46,607 nucleotides of DNA from Planctomycetota bacterium (GTDB lineage: Bacteria > Planctomycetota > Phycisphaerae > Phycisphaerales > SM1A02). Positions 17,584 through 25,645 of the stretch are shown piece by piece (the first letter of the stretch is position 1; each line of letters begins with the position of its first letter). The DNA lies in NCBI GenBank assembly GCA_022560875.1, contig JADFSH010000014.1, forward strand, positions 1 through 46,607, read 5' to 3'. The position numbers and the translations under genes were made by a program. Below the pieces are notes generated by a model that saw only the letters and a list, made by a program, of their open reading frames with translations, was not told where the DNA came from and did not search any database.

Positions 17584-18606
17584 ATGATGATGTACGTTCT
17601 GGGATTGATCTTCATGCTCTATCAGGAGAGTTCGCCGCCGCCGCAGGCTCAACCGGAGAGGGAGGGCGAATCGGCGCAGGAAATCCTTCAAAAAGTGGCG
17701 GAAGCCTATCGCGCACTCGATTCATACGACTCATTTACACTTTATGGGATCGACGCACCGGAAATGGAAGATATGGGAACACTCGCCTTGGACGGTCAGT
17801 ATCTCTCGTTTCGAAGATCGGATGATCTATTGGCTCTCAGGCAGGAAGGTGGCATCGGGCTACGATGGGAAAAGGGCAAGCTTGCCTGTTGGCATTCAAG
17901 GACTGAGCAGCGTGTTCTTTACACGATTGAAGCTGAATCATTGTCATATTCCGAGATCGATAGGCTATGTTCGCGTATCCAGCCGAGGGTTTCATGGACG
18001 ATTCCTCTCTTGTCGATGGAATTACCATTCCTGCTGGGCGAGGATTTGGAGGCGATCATTCCGAACGCGAGAATCTCGTACATTGATCGTGATCATCCCG
18101 AAATGGAAAGTTACAAGGAGATGGCGAGATTTCGAGGCATAGGCTCTGAGCCGGGTGATCCCGTTCCCATCCATGTCCTGAGACTGGAAAATGATCGATT
18201 CGACCTGCATCTGTTCATCCGCCAGGCAGATTTTCAAATCGTCGGATTCTTATTGAAAACGACGTTCGAGGGGTTCGGCGGTTGTACTGCGGAACCGATC
18301 ATCGTGCGAGGGGGAACAATCATAGCTGAAAATCGAGTTCCAGCGATGAAATTAGTTACGCCGGAAGGGCATGTCGAGGAGCGTCTGGAGGGGGGCGTCC
18401 CGGCGTTGATTGAAACACTCGAGGACTGCTCGCGCAAATCGATGCAGGAGAGGAAAGGGGAACTGAGGGAACAGATCGAATCCATGCGTGAACAATTGGA
18501 AGCGATGGAAGAGAATCATTCCGATCGAGAGAGATACGAATGCCAACTCGAGCGGATGACGCGTTTTCTCGCCTCGCTTGATCGTGAAAACGAGCCATCG
18601 AATTAG
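17584..18606 (+). CDS. Exported protein of unknown function, LolA-like fold candidate
   Basis: This is a 340-residue protein with a GAGGAG site just before ATG 17584. The N-terminus MMMYVLGLIFMLYQ is a short hydrophobic segment without a clear cleavage site. The next part, AQEILQKVAEAYRALDSYDSF, followed by beta strands, resembles the opening of DUF2092/LolA-like outer-membrane lipoprotein-sorting domains common in Planctomycetota. The last 60 residues are a charged coiled coil (MQERKGELREQIESMREQLEAMEENH..). Function is unknown. It starts 29 nt after gdhA and ends about 30 nt from the convergent HIT gene. Confidence 0.6.
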   Translation: MMMYVLGLIFMLYQESSPPPQAQPEREGESAQEILQKVAEAYRALDSYDSFTLYGIDAPEMEDMGTLALDGQYLSFRRSDDLLALRQEGGIGLRWEKGKLACWHSRTEQRVLYTIEAESLSYSEIDRLCSRIQPRVSWTIPLLSMELPFLLGEDLEAIIPNARISYIDRDHPEMESYKEMARFRGIGSEPGDPVPIHVLRLENDRFDLHLFIRQADFQIVGFLLKTTFEGFGGCTAEPIIVRGGTIIAENRVPAMKLVTPEGHVEERLEGGVPALIETLEDCSRKSMQERKGELREQIESMREQLEAMEENHSDRERYECQLERMTRFLASLDRENEPSN

Positions 18607-18637
18607 TCTTCGCACGTCGCGGCTGAGTCGGAAGATC

Positions 18638-19060
18638 TTATGTGTCCATCGCCACCTTGATTTGCAAACTGAGTTCCTGTGCTGCCTCGTTGTCAAGAGT
18701 TCGAGCACTCCACTTGAGACCCAGCCCCGCATCGTCGAACTTCGGGATGATGTGAAAGTGAACGTGCATCACCACCTGGTGGGCGGCGGATCCGTTGTTC
18801 TGGAGCACGTTATATGCCGTGGCCCCGGTCGCCTGCATCACCGCCCGACACAAGCGGGGCAGAACGCGCCCGAGCGCGGCGGCGGATTCGTCGGAGAGTT
18901 CATGTAAATGCGCTTTGCATTCCTTGGGAATGAGAAGCGTATGGCCCCGGCTCAGGGGGCCGACATCGAGAAACGCCAGCACGTGCTCATCCTCATACAC
19001 CTTGTGGCAGGGGATTTCGCCGTCGATGATCTTGCCGAAGATTGTCTTTTCATCGTTCAT
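18638..19060 (-). CDS. HIT family nucleotide hydrolase/transferase
   Basis: The 140-residue protein is a histidine-triad protein. The active-site triad is visible as VMHVHFHIIPKF near residues 98-107, and the N-terminal IFGKIIDGEIPCHKVYEDEHVLAFLD block is typical of the HINT/Hit branch. These enzymes hydrolyse nucleoside phosphoramidates or similar AMP conjugates. A C-terminal tail (WSARTLDNEAAQELSLQIK) matches bacterial HIT proteins. It overlaps the upstream transporter gene by 4 nt and is probably co-translated with it. Confidence 0.93.
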   Translation of the reverse strand: MNDEKTIFGKIIDGEIPCHKVYEDEHVLAFLDVGPLSRGHTLLIPKECKAHLHELSDESAAALGRVLPRLCRAVMQATGATAYNVLQNNGSAAHQVVMHVHFHIIPKFDDAGLGLKWSARTLDNEAAQELSLQIKVAMDT

Positions 19061-19890
19061 GTCTCGGTGCCTATTTTGGACTCTTCCTCGTCCGCCTCAT
19101 GCTCCTTCCGGGGGTCGATCTGGAGATAGCGGCTCAGGTAATGAACGCCGATATAGAAGGGGATTGTGTCGAAAAGGGCCACCAGGAACTTGAAGGCGTA
19201 ACCGGTGGCGATAAACAGCATCAGTTGTCCCCACAGTCCCTGGTCATCTTTGATGGGCAGGGCGTTTGCGTAAAAGTGGGTGATGAGAATGACCGCCACC
19301 GTATCCACGAATTGGCTGATGAGCGTGGAGCCGTTGTTACGCAGCCAGAGATGCCGTCCCTTGGTGATTTTCTTCAAGATGTGAAACAGCCAGACGTCGC
19401 AGAACTGGGCGGCGAGGTAGGCGACCATCGACGCGGTCACCGCCCCGAAGGTCAGGGCCTGGAGTTCGTAGAACACCGGCAGCCTGTTTGCAGCATCCCG
19501 CACGATCTCACCCGTGGCGGGGTCGATCGCCTCGAATCCGGGGAGCACGCCCCCCAGCCATAAGATGAACACCAGCCAGACATTCAGGATCAGGCCCACG
19601 AACACCACCCAGTTGGCCCGCTTGCGACCGTAGAACTCGCTGATGAAGTCCGTGCAGAGGAAAGTGATGGGGTAGGGCAGCACGCCCACCGCCGCCGCGA
19701 AGGTGATGTTGATTCCCCCCTCGGTGGTGAAGGTCGCAAAGTGGATGAAGCGGGTGATGCCCAGGATGTTGAGCATGGCGAGCGTGCCGAGGAAGATGCC
19801 CGCGAGGAGGAGAAACACCCGCTCCCGTCGCGCATGCAGGGGGGAGGCTTCGATGGGGTGGAGATTTTGGCGGTTCTTTACCGTGGCCAT
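19057..19890 (-). CDS. yhhQ: Queuosine precursor transporter (VUT/YhhQ family)
   Basis: The protein of about 277 residues is an integral membrane carrier with six or seven helices. The family hallmarks are present: a first helix GIFLGTLAMLNILGITRF, a cytoplasmic DFISEFYGRKRANWVVFVGL block, and QFVDTVAVILITHF. Members import queuosine precursors (preQ0/preQ1) for tRNA modification. The longer frame reaches 19971, overlapping the divergent nadC start. ATG at 19890 is preferred because hydrophobicity begins shortly after and it leaves 80 nt for promoters. An insertion-like stretch (FEAIDPATGEIVRDAANRLPVF) lies between helices. Confidence 0.88.
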   Translation of the reverse strand: MATVKNRQNLHPIEASPLHARRERVFLLLAGIFLGTLAMLNILGITRFIHFATFTTEGGINITFAAAVGVLPYPITFLCTDFISEFYGRKRANWVVFVGLILNVWLVFILWLGGVLPGFEAIDPATGEIVRDAANRLPVFYELQALTFGAVTASMVAYLAAQFCDVWLFHILKKITKGRHLWLRNNGSTLISQFVDTVAVILITHFYANALPIKDDQGLWGQLMLFIATGYAFKFLVALFDTIPFYIGVHYLSRYLQIDPRKEHEADEEESKIGTET

Positions 19891-19970
19891 GGTCACAAGG
19901 ATACGCCAGAGTCGATGCCATCCGCAATTCGCTGGCCGCGCGAGATAGGCATCCGTTACACTTCCTTCCA

Positions 19971-20885
19971 ATGCAAGATCTCAATGCACTTCCCTTGCCG
20001 GAACTGTTCCGGGAGCTGACCCGGGGCGAAGCCCTCGCCAACCTGCTGGATGCCTCCTTAGCCGAGGATCTTGGAGACTCCGGCGATGTCACCACCGCCA
20101 GCATCATCACCCCGGCCCTGCTGGGGAAAGCCCGGGTTGTGGCGAGAAAGAGCGGCACAATGGCGGGGATCGAATTGGTCACCCATCTGCTGCATCGAAT
20201 CCAGAATCCCCCCAAATTCGCACCACAGAAAACAGACGGCGAACCATTTCAGGCCGGTGACAGTCTGGGCACGTTCGCCGGCCGGCTCGATCGCATGCTG
20301 CTTATCGAGCGGACGATGCTGAATTTTCTCGGGCGACTTTCAGGTATCGCCACCCTTACGAAATCCTACGTTGCCGCCATCGCCGGCACAGAGGCTGTCA
20401 TCTGCGACACCCGCAAGACCGCTCCGGGACTGCGAAACCTGGAGAAATACGCCGTCCGCTGCGGCGGGGGAACCCTGCACCGCCTCGGTTTGTTTGATGC
20501 CGCCCTGTATAAGGATAACCACCTGTCGCATCTGCCTCTCTCAAAGTGGAAGGAGAGCTTGATGCGGGCGATTGAAAAAGCCCGGGGCGCCCACGATCTG
20601 AAATTCGTCCAGGTCGAAGTGGACACGCTCGAACAGTTTCAGAAAGTGTTGTCCCTGAGCAACGGGTTCGTGGACATGATTCTGCTTGATAACATGCCTT
20701 CCGAAACCCTGGGCGAGGCGGTTTCATTGCGAAACAGCATGCGTCCGTCCATTCTGCTGGAAGCATCCGGGGGCGTGACACTTGAGAATGTGCGCACGAT
20801 CGCGGAGACCGGGGTTGATCGCATCTCCGTCGGCGCGCTGACGCATACCGCACCCTTCCTTGATGTGGGGCTTGATCTCAGATGA
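19971..20885 (+). CDS. nadC: Nicotinate-nucleotide pyrophosphorylase (carboxylating)
   Basis: Quinolinate phosphoribosyltransferase makes nicotinate mononucleotide from quinolinate and PRPP in de novo NAD synthesis. The 304-residue chain has the family blocks: LAEDLGDSGDVTT, the PRPP/quinolinate site DTRKTAPGLRNLEKYAVRCG followed by HRLGLFDAALYKDNH, the VQVEVDTLEQ strand, ILLDNM, and LEASGGVTLENV with RISVGALTH. nadA and nadB are not in view. Its last 4 nt overlap birA. Confidence 0.95.
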   Translation: MQDLNALPLPELFRELTRGEALANLLDASLAEDLGDSGDVTTASIITPALLGKARVVARKSGTMAGIELVTHLLHRIQNPPKFAPQKTDGEPFQAGDSLGTFAGRLDRMLLIERTMLNFLGRLSGIATLTKSYVAAIAGTEAVICDTRKTAPGLRNLEKYAVRCGGGTLHRLGLFDAALYKDNHLSHLPLSKWKESLMRAIEKARGAHDLKFVQVEVDTLEQFQKVLSLSNGFVDMILLDNMPSETLGEAVSLRNSMRPSILLEASGGVTLENVRTIAETGVDRISVGALTHTAPFLDVGLDLR

Positions 20886-21637
20886 GCTCCCCGCAGATTC
20901 CCGTGGAAGAGTGGCCGGACCGGCTCGAGAAAATCATCGCGGAGCGATGCACGCTCTTTCGGCGGGTCTTTTTGCTTCGTGAAACGGATTCCACTCAGGA
21001 TGCCGCGCGCAGGATGAACGCCATCCCCGGCGATGTGTTCGTCGCCTGGAAGCAGACCGCGGGTCGGGGGAGATTCGGTCGGGCGTGGTCGAGCGACGAA
21101 GCGGGGATCGCCATGACGTTTGCGATAAAATCGGAACCTGCCGAACGCCTGGCCATCGCAATGGCGATCGGTGGCGCGAAGGCGGCCGAAAGCATCCTGG
21201 GCAGGGTTGTGGGCATCAAATGGCCGAACGACATCATCGTTGATGACAGGAAACTTGCGGGCATTCTGGTCGAGCAGTGCGGCGAACTAGCCCTCCCCGC
21301 CATCGGCTTGAATGTCACTCAGAGAACCTGGCCCGAGGAGCTGCAGGACAAAGCCATCAGCCTTCATCAACTCGGACTCGATATCGATCGCATCGTGGTC
21401 GCGGAGACGATCATCGAACACGTGGATCGCGCTCTGGGGCTGCCCGATGAAGACCTCATCGAGGGGTTTCTCTCACGCGATTATCTGAAGGGGCGGATGC
21501 TGCATCTGCGGAACGGCTCAGTGGAAGTGAGGGGCCGTCTTATCCGTATCGATCCCATGCAGGGAATGGCCATCCAGACCAGCCAGGAGGAGATCTGGCT
21601 TCCCGCCGCAACCACGACCGTCATCGATTTTGAATGA
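20882..21637 (+). CDS. birA: Biotin--protein ligase, short form
   Basis: The 251-residue enzyme attaches biotin to acetyl-CoA carboxylase and similar carrier proteins. Visible motifs are RETDSTQDAARRMNA, the biotinyl-AMP site KQTAGRGRFGRAWSS, and KWPNDIIVDDRKLAGILVE with the essential Lys. A C-terminal SH3-like barrel ends the protein. There is no N-terminal DNA-binding helix-turn-helix, so this is the monofunctional form that does not repress biotin genes. Translation is coupled to nadC by an ATGA overlap. Confidence 0.92.
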   Translation: MSSPQIPVEEWPDRLEKIIAERCTLFRRVFLLRETDSTQDAARRMNAIPGDVFVAWKQTAGRGRFGRAWSSDEAGIAMTFAIKSEPAERLAIAMAIGGAKAAESILGRVVGIKWPNDIIVDDRKLAGILVEQCGELALPAIGLNVTQRTWPEELQDKAISLHQLGLDIDRIVVAETIIEHVDRALGLPDEDLIEGFLSRDYLKGRMLHLRNGSVEVRGRLIRIDPMQGMAIQTSQEEIWLPAATTTVIDFE

Positions 21638-21728
21638 GGATGAGGCAACCGGAGTTTCCCGGATGATGGCTATTCAGTAAGCTAGCCGGTCTTGATGGGC
21701 AAGGTACGGTGTCGGCACGTGTTTTTCA

Positions 21729-22169
21729 ATGGTGTTCTCCATGACCGATGAGACGATGAAATCTTTTTCCTGGCGGGCGCACCCGGCGAAGGAGCGTTTG
21801 ACGCATACCACGGTGGCGCTGGTCATCATTCTCGCGTTCGCGGTCTTGGCGTATCAGGCTTTTGGAAGTCCGGGATGGGCGGGATTGTCGATTGTGGTGC
21901 TGGTGCTCGCTCTGAACCGATTTTTCTTTCCCAGTCGCTACACCATCGACGAGGAAGGGATCACCGCGAACTATCCGCTGAGAAAAGTCAGGATGCTCTG
22001 GAAGGATCTCAGGCGGTTCGTCCATGATCGACACGGAGGGTATCTCTCCACCCGGGCCCGGGCCTCGCGACTGGATGCCTATCAGGGGATGCACATTCTC
22101 TTTGACGACCAGCGCGACCGGATCATTGAAAGCATCGATCGATTTCTGGCCAGGGAGCGACACGCGTGA
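21729..22169 (+). CDS. Two-helix membrane protein with PH-like domain
   Basis: This 146-residue protein opens an eight-gene cluster. Two transmembrane helices lie close together (about 34-52 and 56-74). They are followed by a short soluble domain beginning YTIDEEGITANYPLRKVRMLWKDLRRF, which reads like the bacterial PH (bPH) domains found in small membrane proteins. ATG at 21729 or 21741 could be the start; neither has a strong Shine-Dalgarno. The gene overlaps its successor by 4 nt (GTGA). The role is unknown; context suggests it belongs to the MutL/DUF6754 membrane system downstream. Confidence 0.65.
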   Translation: MVFSMTDETMKSFSWRAHPAKERLTHTTVALVIILAFAVLAYQAFGSPGWAGLSIVVLVLALNRFFFPSRYTIDEEGITANYPLRKVRMLWKDLRRFVHDRHGGYLSTRARASRLDAYQGMHILFDDQRDRIIESIDRFLARERHA

Positions 22170-22624
22170 AAGGATTCAAGCACGCATTTGCCGTTGACCC
22201 TCCGGGTCCGGCTACACCGACTGCTCGGGAACAGCTACCCGTGGATTGGGTTTGCATTCAGATCGCCAAACGTCATCTGACCACGCCGGGATTGATTTTT
22301 TTGGAGATGTCGCGGCCCCTGAACTGGGTATTCGCCCAATCGATGCACGTTGCGCAGCCTTTTGTCTGGTCAATCGTGAGTCAGCTTGACTTCGAGGGGT
22401 ACAAGCACTTTACCGGCTTCCTGGAACGACGGGGATCATTCGAGTACATCATGCGTCGAATTGAATTCTTCGAAGAGGAATTCGCCCGCCTGGAGAATGA
22501 GGGCGAGAGTATCGCAGACCATATTCGCTTGCACCTGCAAGCTGTTCGCGAAGCCTATTCTGCCGGGGAACAGCCTGACATTTCATACCACGAAAACTTG
22601 AAGGATACTGATGAATCAGATTGA
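22166..22624 (+). CDS. Unknown soluble protein of the MutL cluster
   Basis: This is a 152-residue protein with a GTG start in the stop of the previous gene. I do not recognise a domain. It contains amphipathic helices (FVWSIVSQLDFEGYKHFTGFLERRGSFEY, RRIEFFEEEFARLENEGE, HIRLHLQAVREAYSAGE) and no obvious transmembrane segment. Its 3' end overlaps the MutL-like gene by 14 nt and contains that gene's AAGGA ribosome site (22601-22605). Tight coupling to the ATPase suggests a partner protein, by inference. Confidence 0.65.
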   Translation: MKGFKHAFAVDPPGPATPTAREQLPVDWVCIQIAKRHLTTPGLIFLEMSRPLNWVFAQSMHVAQPFVWSIVSQLDFEGYKHFTGFLERRGSFEYIMRRIEFFEEEFARLENEGESIADHIRLHLQAVREAYSAGEQPDISYHENLKDTDESD

Positions 22625-24434
22625 TCCGGACCAGGTACAGGTGATCCTTGCCACGGACTGTGGCAGCACCACCACCAAGGCGATTCTCATCCAGAAACTG
22701 GAAGGGGTGTATCGCCAGACCCATCGCGGCGAAGCCCCGACCACGGTCGAGGAACCATTCGCTGACGTGACGATGGGGGTCATCAACTCGGTGACGGAGG
22801 TGGAGGAGCTCTCCGGGCGAAAACTTGTCGATGAGAGCGGGCGAATCATCCAACCCGCTTCCGGCGATGAAGGCTGCGACATTTACATCTCCACGTCCTC
22901 TGCGGGCGGAGGATTGCAGATGATGGTGGCGGGGGTGGTGGCGGAGATGACCGCCGCCAGCGCCAAGCGGGCCGCCCTTGGGGCGGGAGCCATTGTCATG
23001 GATGTGATCTCCGCCAACGACAAACGGAAGCCCCACGAGCAGATCAATCGAATCCGCGAACTGCGCCCCGACATGATTCTCGTCTCCGGAGGGACCGACG
23101 GCGGCAACACCACCCAGGTGGTGCAGATCGCCGAACTCATCGCCCCCGCCAAGCCCCAGCCCCGATTCGGCAAGGAATTCACCATGCCCCTGATCTACGC
23201 GGGGAACAAGGACGCGGCCCCGCTGATCGAGAAGGTCTTCGACGAGTCCATCGACCTGTCGATCGTGCCCAATCTCAGGCCGAAGATGGAGATGGAGAAC
23301 CTCGGCCCGGCCCGGGACATGATTCACGACATGTTTCTCGAGCACGTGATGGCCCACGCCCCGGGTTACGACAAGCTCATGGGTTGGACGGACGCCCCGA
23401 TCATGCCCACCCCCGCCGCGGTGGGCAACATTCTCCAGCGCATTGCCAAGGACAAGAAGATCAACGTGGTGGGGGTGGACATCGGGGGAGCGACCACCGA
23501 TGTCTTCAGCGTCTTCGACAAGACGTTTAATCGCACCGTCAGCGCAAACCTGGGGATGAGTTATTCGATCTCCAACGTCTGCGCCGAATCGGGGATGGAG
23601 AATATTCTCCGCTGGGTCCATTTCGACATGGACGAGCGCGAGCTGCGCAATCGCGTGAAGAACAAGATGATCCGTCCCACCACGATCCCGCAGTCCAAGG
23701 AGGCGCTGATCTTCGAGCAGGCGGTGGCCCGGGAGGCGTTGCGACTGGCGTACATCCAGCACAAGGAATTCGCCACCACGCTCAAGGGCGTCCAGCAGCA
23801 GCGCACCGTGGGCGACACCTTCAGCCAGGAAGCCGGCGGTCAGACGATCGTTGATAACATGAAGCTCAACCTGCTCGTCGCCTCGGGCGGCGTGCTCTCC
23901 CACGCGCCGCGGATGCACCAGACGGCGCTCTTGCTGGTGGACGCGTTTGAGCCGGAGGGCGTGACCCATCTCGCCAAGGATTCGATTTTCATGATGCCTC
24001 ATCTGGGCGTGTTGGCGGAAGTGCATACCAAAGCCGCGGTCGAGGTGTTTGAAAAGGATTGTCTCATCTATCTCGGCACATGTGTGGCGGCCAAGGGACT
24101 TGGCAAACCCGACAAGCTGTGCTTCACCTTTACCCTTCGGGGCGACACCCTCAACGAATCCGGGGAAATGAATTTCGGCGATATTAGACTCCTGCCCCTC
24201 GGCCCGGAAGAGACCGCGACGATCACCTGCGAGCCGTCCCGGAATTTCGATCTCGGGGCCGGTCCCGGGAAAAAGATCGAACAAGAAGTGCGAGGCGGCA
24301 CCGTTGGTCTCATCCTCGATGCCCGGGGCCGCCCCTTGCGCCTGCCAGTCGATCGCCCGGCCTGCCAGAAGGCCATTGCCAAATGGGTGGATGCCATTGG
24401 TCTTTATCCGGAGCCGGAGGAAGCACTCGTGTAA
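22611..24434 (+). CDS. MutL (GlmL)-like ASKHA ATPase
   Basis: The 607-residue protein belongs to the MutL family (named after the accessory protein of glutamate mutase, not the mismatch-repair MutL). It carries two actin-like phosphate loops: ATDCGSTTTKAILI at about residues 14-27 and GVDIGGATTDVFSVF near residue 290. A conserved SSAGGGLQMMVAGVV block and an adenosine-side LLVASGGVLSHAPR also appear. In clostridia GlmL sits with glmS/glmE. Here no B12-dependent mutase or cobalamin-binding gene is present; the flanks are membrane proteins. ATP-driven remodelling of a membrane partner is a fair inference. AAGGA lies 5 nt before ATG 22611. Confidence 0.85.
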   Translation: MNQIDPDQVQVILATDCGSTTTKAILIQKLEGVYRQTHRGEAPTTVEEPFADVTMGVINSVTEVEELSGRKLVDESGRIIQPASGDEGCDIYISTSSAGGGLQMMVAGVVAEMTAASAKRAALGAGAIVMDVISANDKRKPHEQINRIRELRPDMILVSGGTDGGNTTQVVQIAELIAPAKPQPRFGKEFTMPLIYAGNKDAAPLIEKVFDESIDLSIVPNLRPKMEMENLGPARDMIHDMFLEHVMAHAPGYDKLMGWTDAPIMPTPAAVGNILQRIAKDKKINVVGVDIGGATTDVFSVFDKTFNRTVSANLGMSYSISNVCAESGMENILRWVHFDMDERELRNRVKNKMIRPTTIPQSKEALIFEQAVAREALRLAYIQHKEFATTLKGVQQQRTVGDTFSQEAGGQTIVDNMKLNLLVASGGVLSHAPRMHQTALLLVDAFEPEGVTHLAKDSIFMMPHLGVLAEVHTKAAVEVFEKDCLIYLGTCVAAKGLGKPDKLCFTFTLRGDTLNESGEMNFGDIRLLPLGPEETATITCEPSRNFDLGAGPGKKIEQEVRGGTVGLILDARGRPLRLPVDRPACQKAIAKWVDAIGLYPEPEEALV

Positions 24435-24512
24435 AGAAACTGTCGGCCGGTTCGGCGCGGCCTTCATCGTGTACAGGATCAAGTTTAATTCATCGGAAGC
24501 AAACACTGAATC

Positions 24513-25640
24513 ATGGCCAAGGCATATACCCCAGGACTGAAGGTCACCAATCGCATCACCCATCGCTGTCGCCGCATTCTGCCCATCGATGGCGAGGTTC
24601 TGGTCGAGGTCGGCGATGAGGTCGGGGCCCGTGATATCGTCGCCCAGACCTTCATGCCCGGCGATGTCATCCCTGTCAATCTCGCGAATCTGCTCTCACT
24701 TCCGCCAGCCGATGTCACCGAATGCATGTTGAAGCAGAAGGGGGACAAGATCGAAATCGGCGACCCCCTCGCCCGGACCAAGGGGATTTTCGGGATGATG
24801 AAGAACACCTATGTCTCCCGACATGCAGGAACCATCGAAGCGGTCTCCGAGGTCACGGGGCAGATTATTCTGCGGGGTGAACCGATTCCCGTACAGATTG
24901 ATGCCTATCTCGCCGGACGGGTGGTGGAGGTTTTGGAGAGCCAGGGCGTCGTCATTGAAGCGGATGTCTCTTTTGTTCAGGGCATATTCGGGATAGGAGG
25001 CGAAGCACACGGCAGAATGACGATGGCCTGCGAGCGTCACGATCAGGAACTGACCGCCGATCTCATCACTGAGGAAATGAATGACTGCGTCATCATCGGC
25101 GGGGCCAGAATGACATATGAGGCCATCAGCAAGGCCCGGGAAGTGGGTGCCGTCGCGGTGGTCAGCGGCGGAATGGACGATCAGGATTTGAAAGATTTCC
25201 TTGGATATGACCTCGGAGTGGCGATTACCGGGAATGAGGATGTGGGCCTGACGGTCATAGTGACGGAAGGTTTCGGAGAGATCGCCATGGCCGTTCGTAC
25301 ATTCAAACTGCTGAAATCCCGCGAGGGCGATATCGCGGCGGTCAATGGGGCCACCCAGATTCGGGCCGGGGTCATGAGGCCGGAGATCCTCATTCCCCTT
25401 TCGGAGGAGGAAAAGGCCCACGAGCAGGAATCCGGGCATTCGGAAGGATTGCTGGAAATCGGCCGGCCCGTTCGAATTATTCGTGATCCGTATTTCGGTA
25501 TGATCGGCGAAGTGGGCGGATTACCCGCTGAACCCCAGACTCTCGATTCGGGATCAAAGGCCCGGGTACTTGAAGTCGCGCTCGATTCCGGGGAGAGTGT
25601 TGTCGTTCCCAGAGCCAACGTGGAACTGATCGAAGGGTAG
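24513..25640 (+). CDS. Barrel-sandwich/KOW-like protein of the MutL cluster
   Basis: The 375-residue protein has no name I recognise. The N-terminal 110 residues alternate short beta strands with Gly turns (IDGEVLVEVGDEVGARDIVAQ, KIEIGDPLARTKGIFG, SRHAGTIEAVSEVTGQIIL), like a barrel-sandwich hybrid as in lipoyl or RnfC-type domains. There is no conserved Lys for lipoylation in the usual MKM context. The middle (130-270) is Gly-rich alpha/beta (NDCVIIGGARMTYEAISKA, VAVVSGGMDDQDLKDFLGYD). The end holds a KOW-like turn, VRIIRDPYFGMIGEVGGLP. It starts 78 nt after the MutL-like gene. Confidence 0.7.
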   Translation: MAKAYTPGLKVTNRITHRCRRILPIDGEVLVEVGDEVGARDIVAQTFMPGDVIPVNLANLLSLPPADVTECMLKQKGDKIEIGDPLARTKGIFGMMKNTYVSRHAGTIEAVSEVTGQIILRGEPIPVQIDAYLAGRVVEVLESQGVVIEADVSFVQGIFGIGGEAHGRMTMACERHDQELTADLITEEMNDCVIIGGARMTYEAISKAREVGAVAVVSGGMDDQDLKDFLGYDLGVAITGNEDVGLTVIVTEGFGEIAMAVRTFKLLKSREGDIAAVNGATQIRAGVMRPEILIPLSEEEKAHEQESGHSEGLLEIGRPVRIIRDPYFGMIGEVGGLPAEPQTLDSGSKARVLEVALDSGESVVVPRANVELIEG

Positions 25641-25645
25641 TTCAC

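Noticed and set aside
22449-24563. 704-codon minus-strand frame opposite the MutL-like gene
   Set aside because: It is a shadow of a GC-rich gene: His/Gly/Arg-rich product without domains, while the plus strand encodes a clear ASKHA ATPase.
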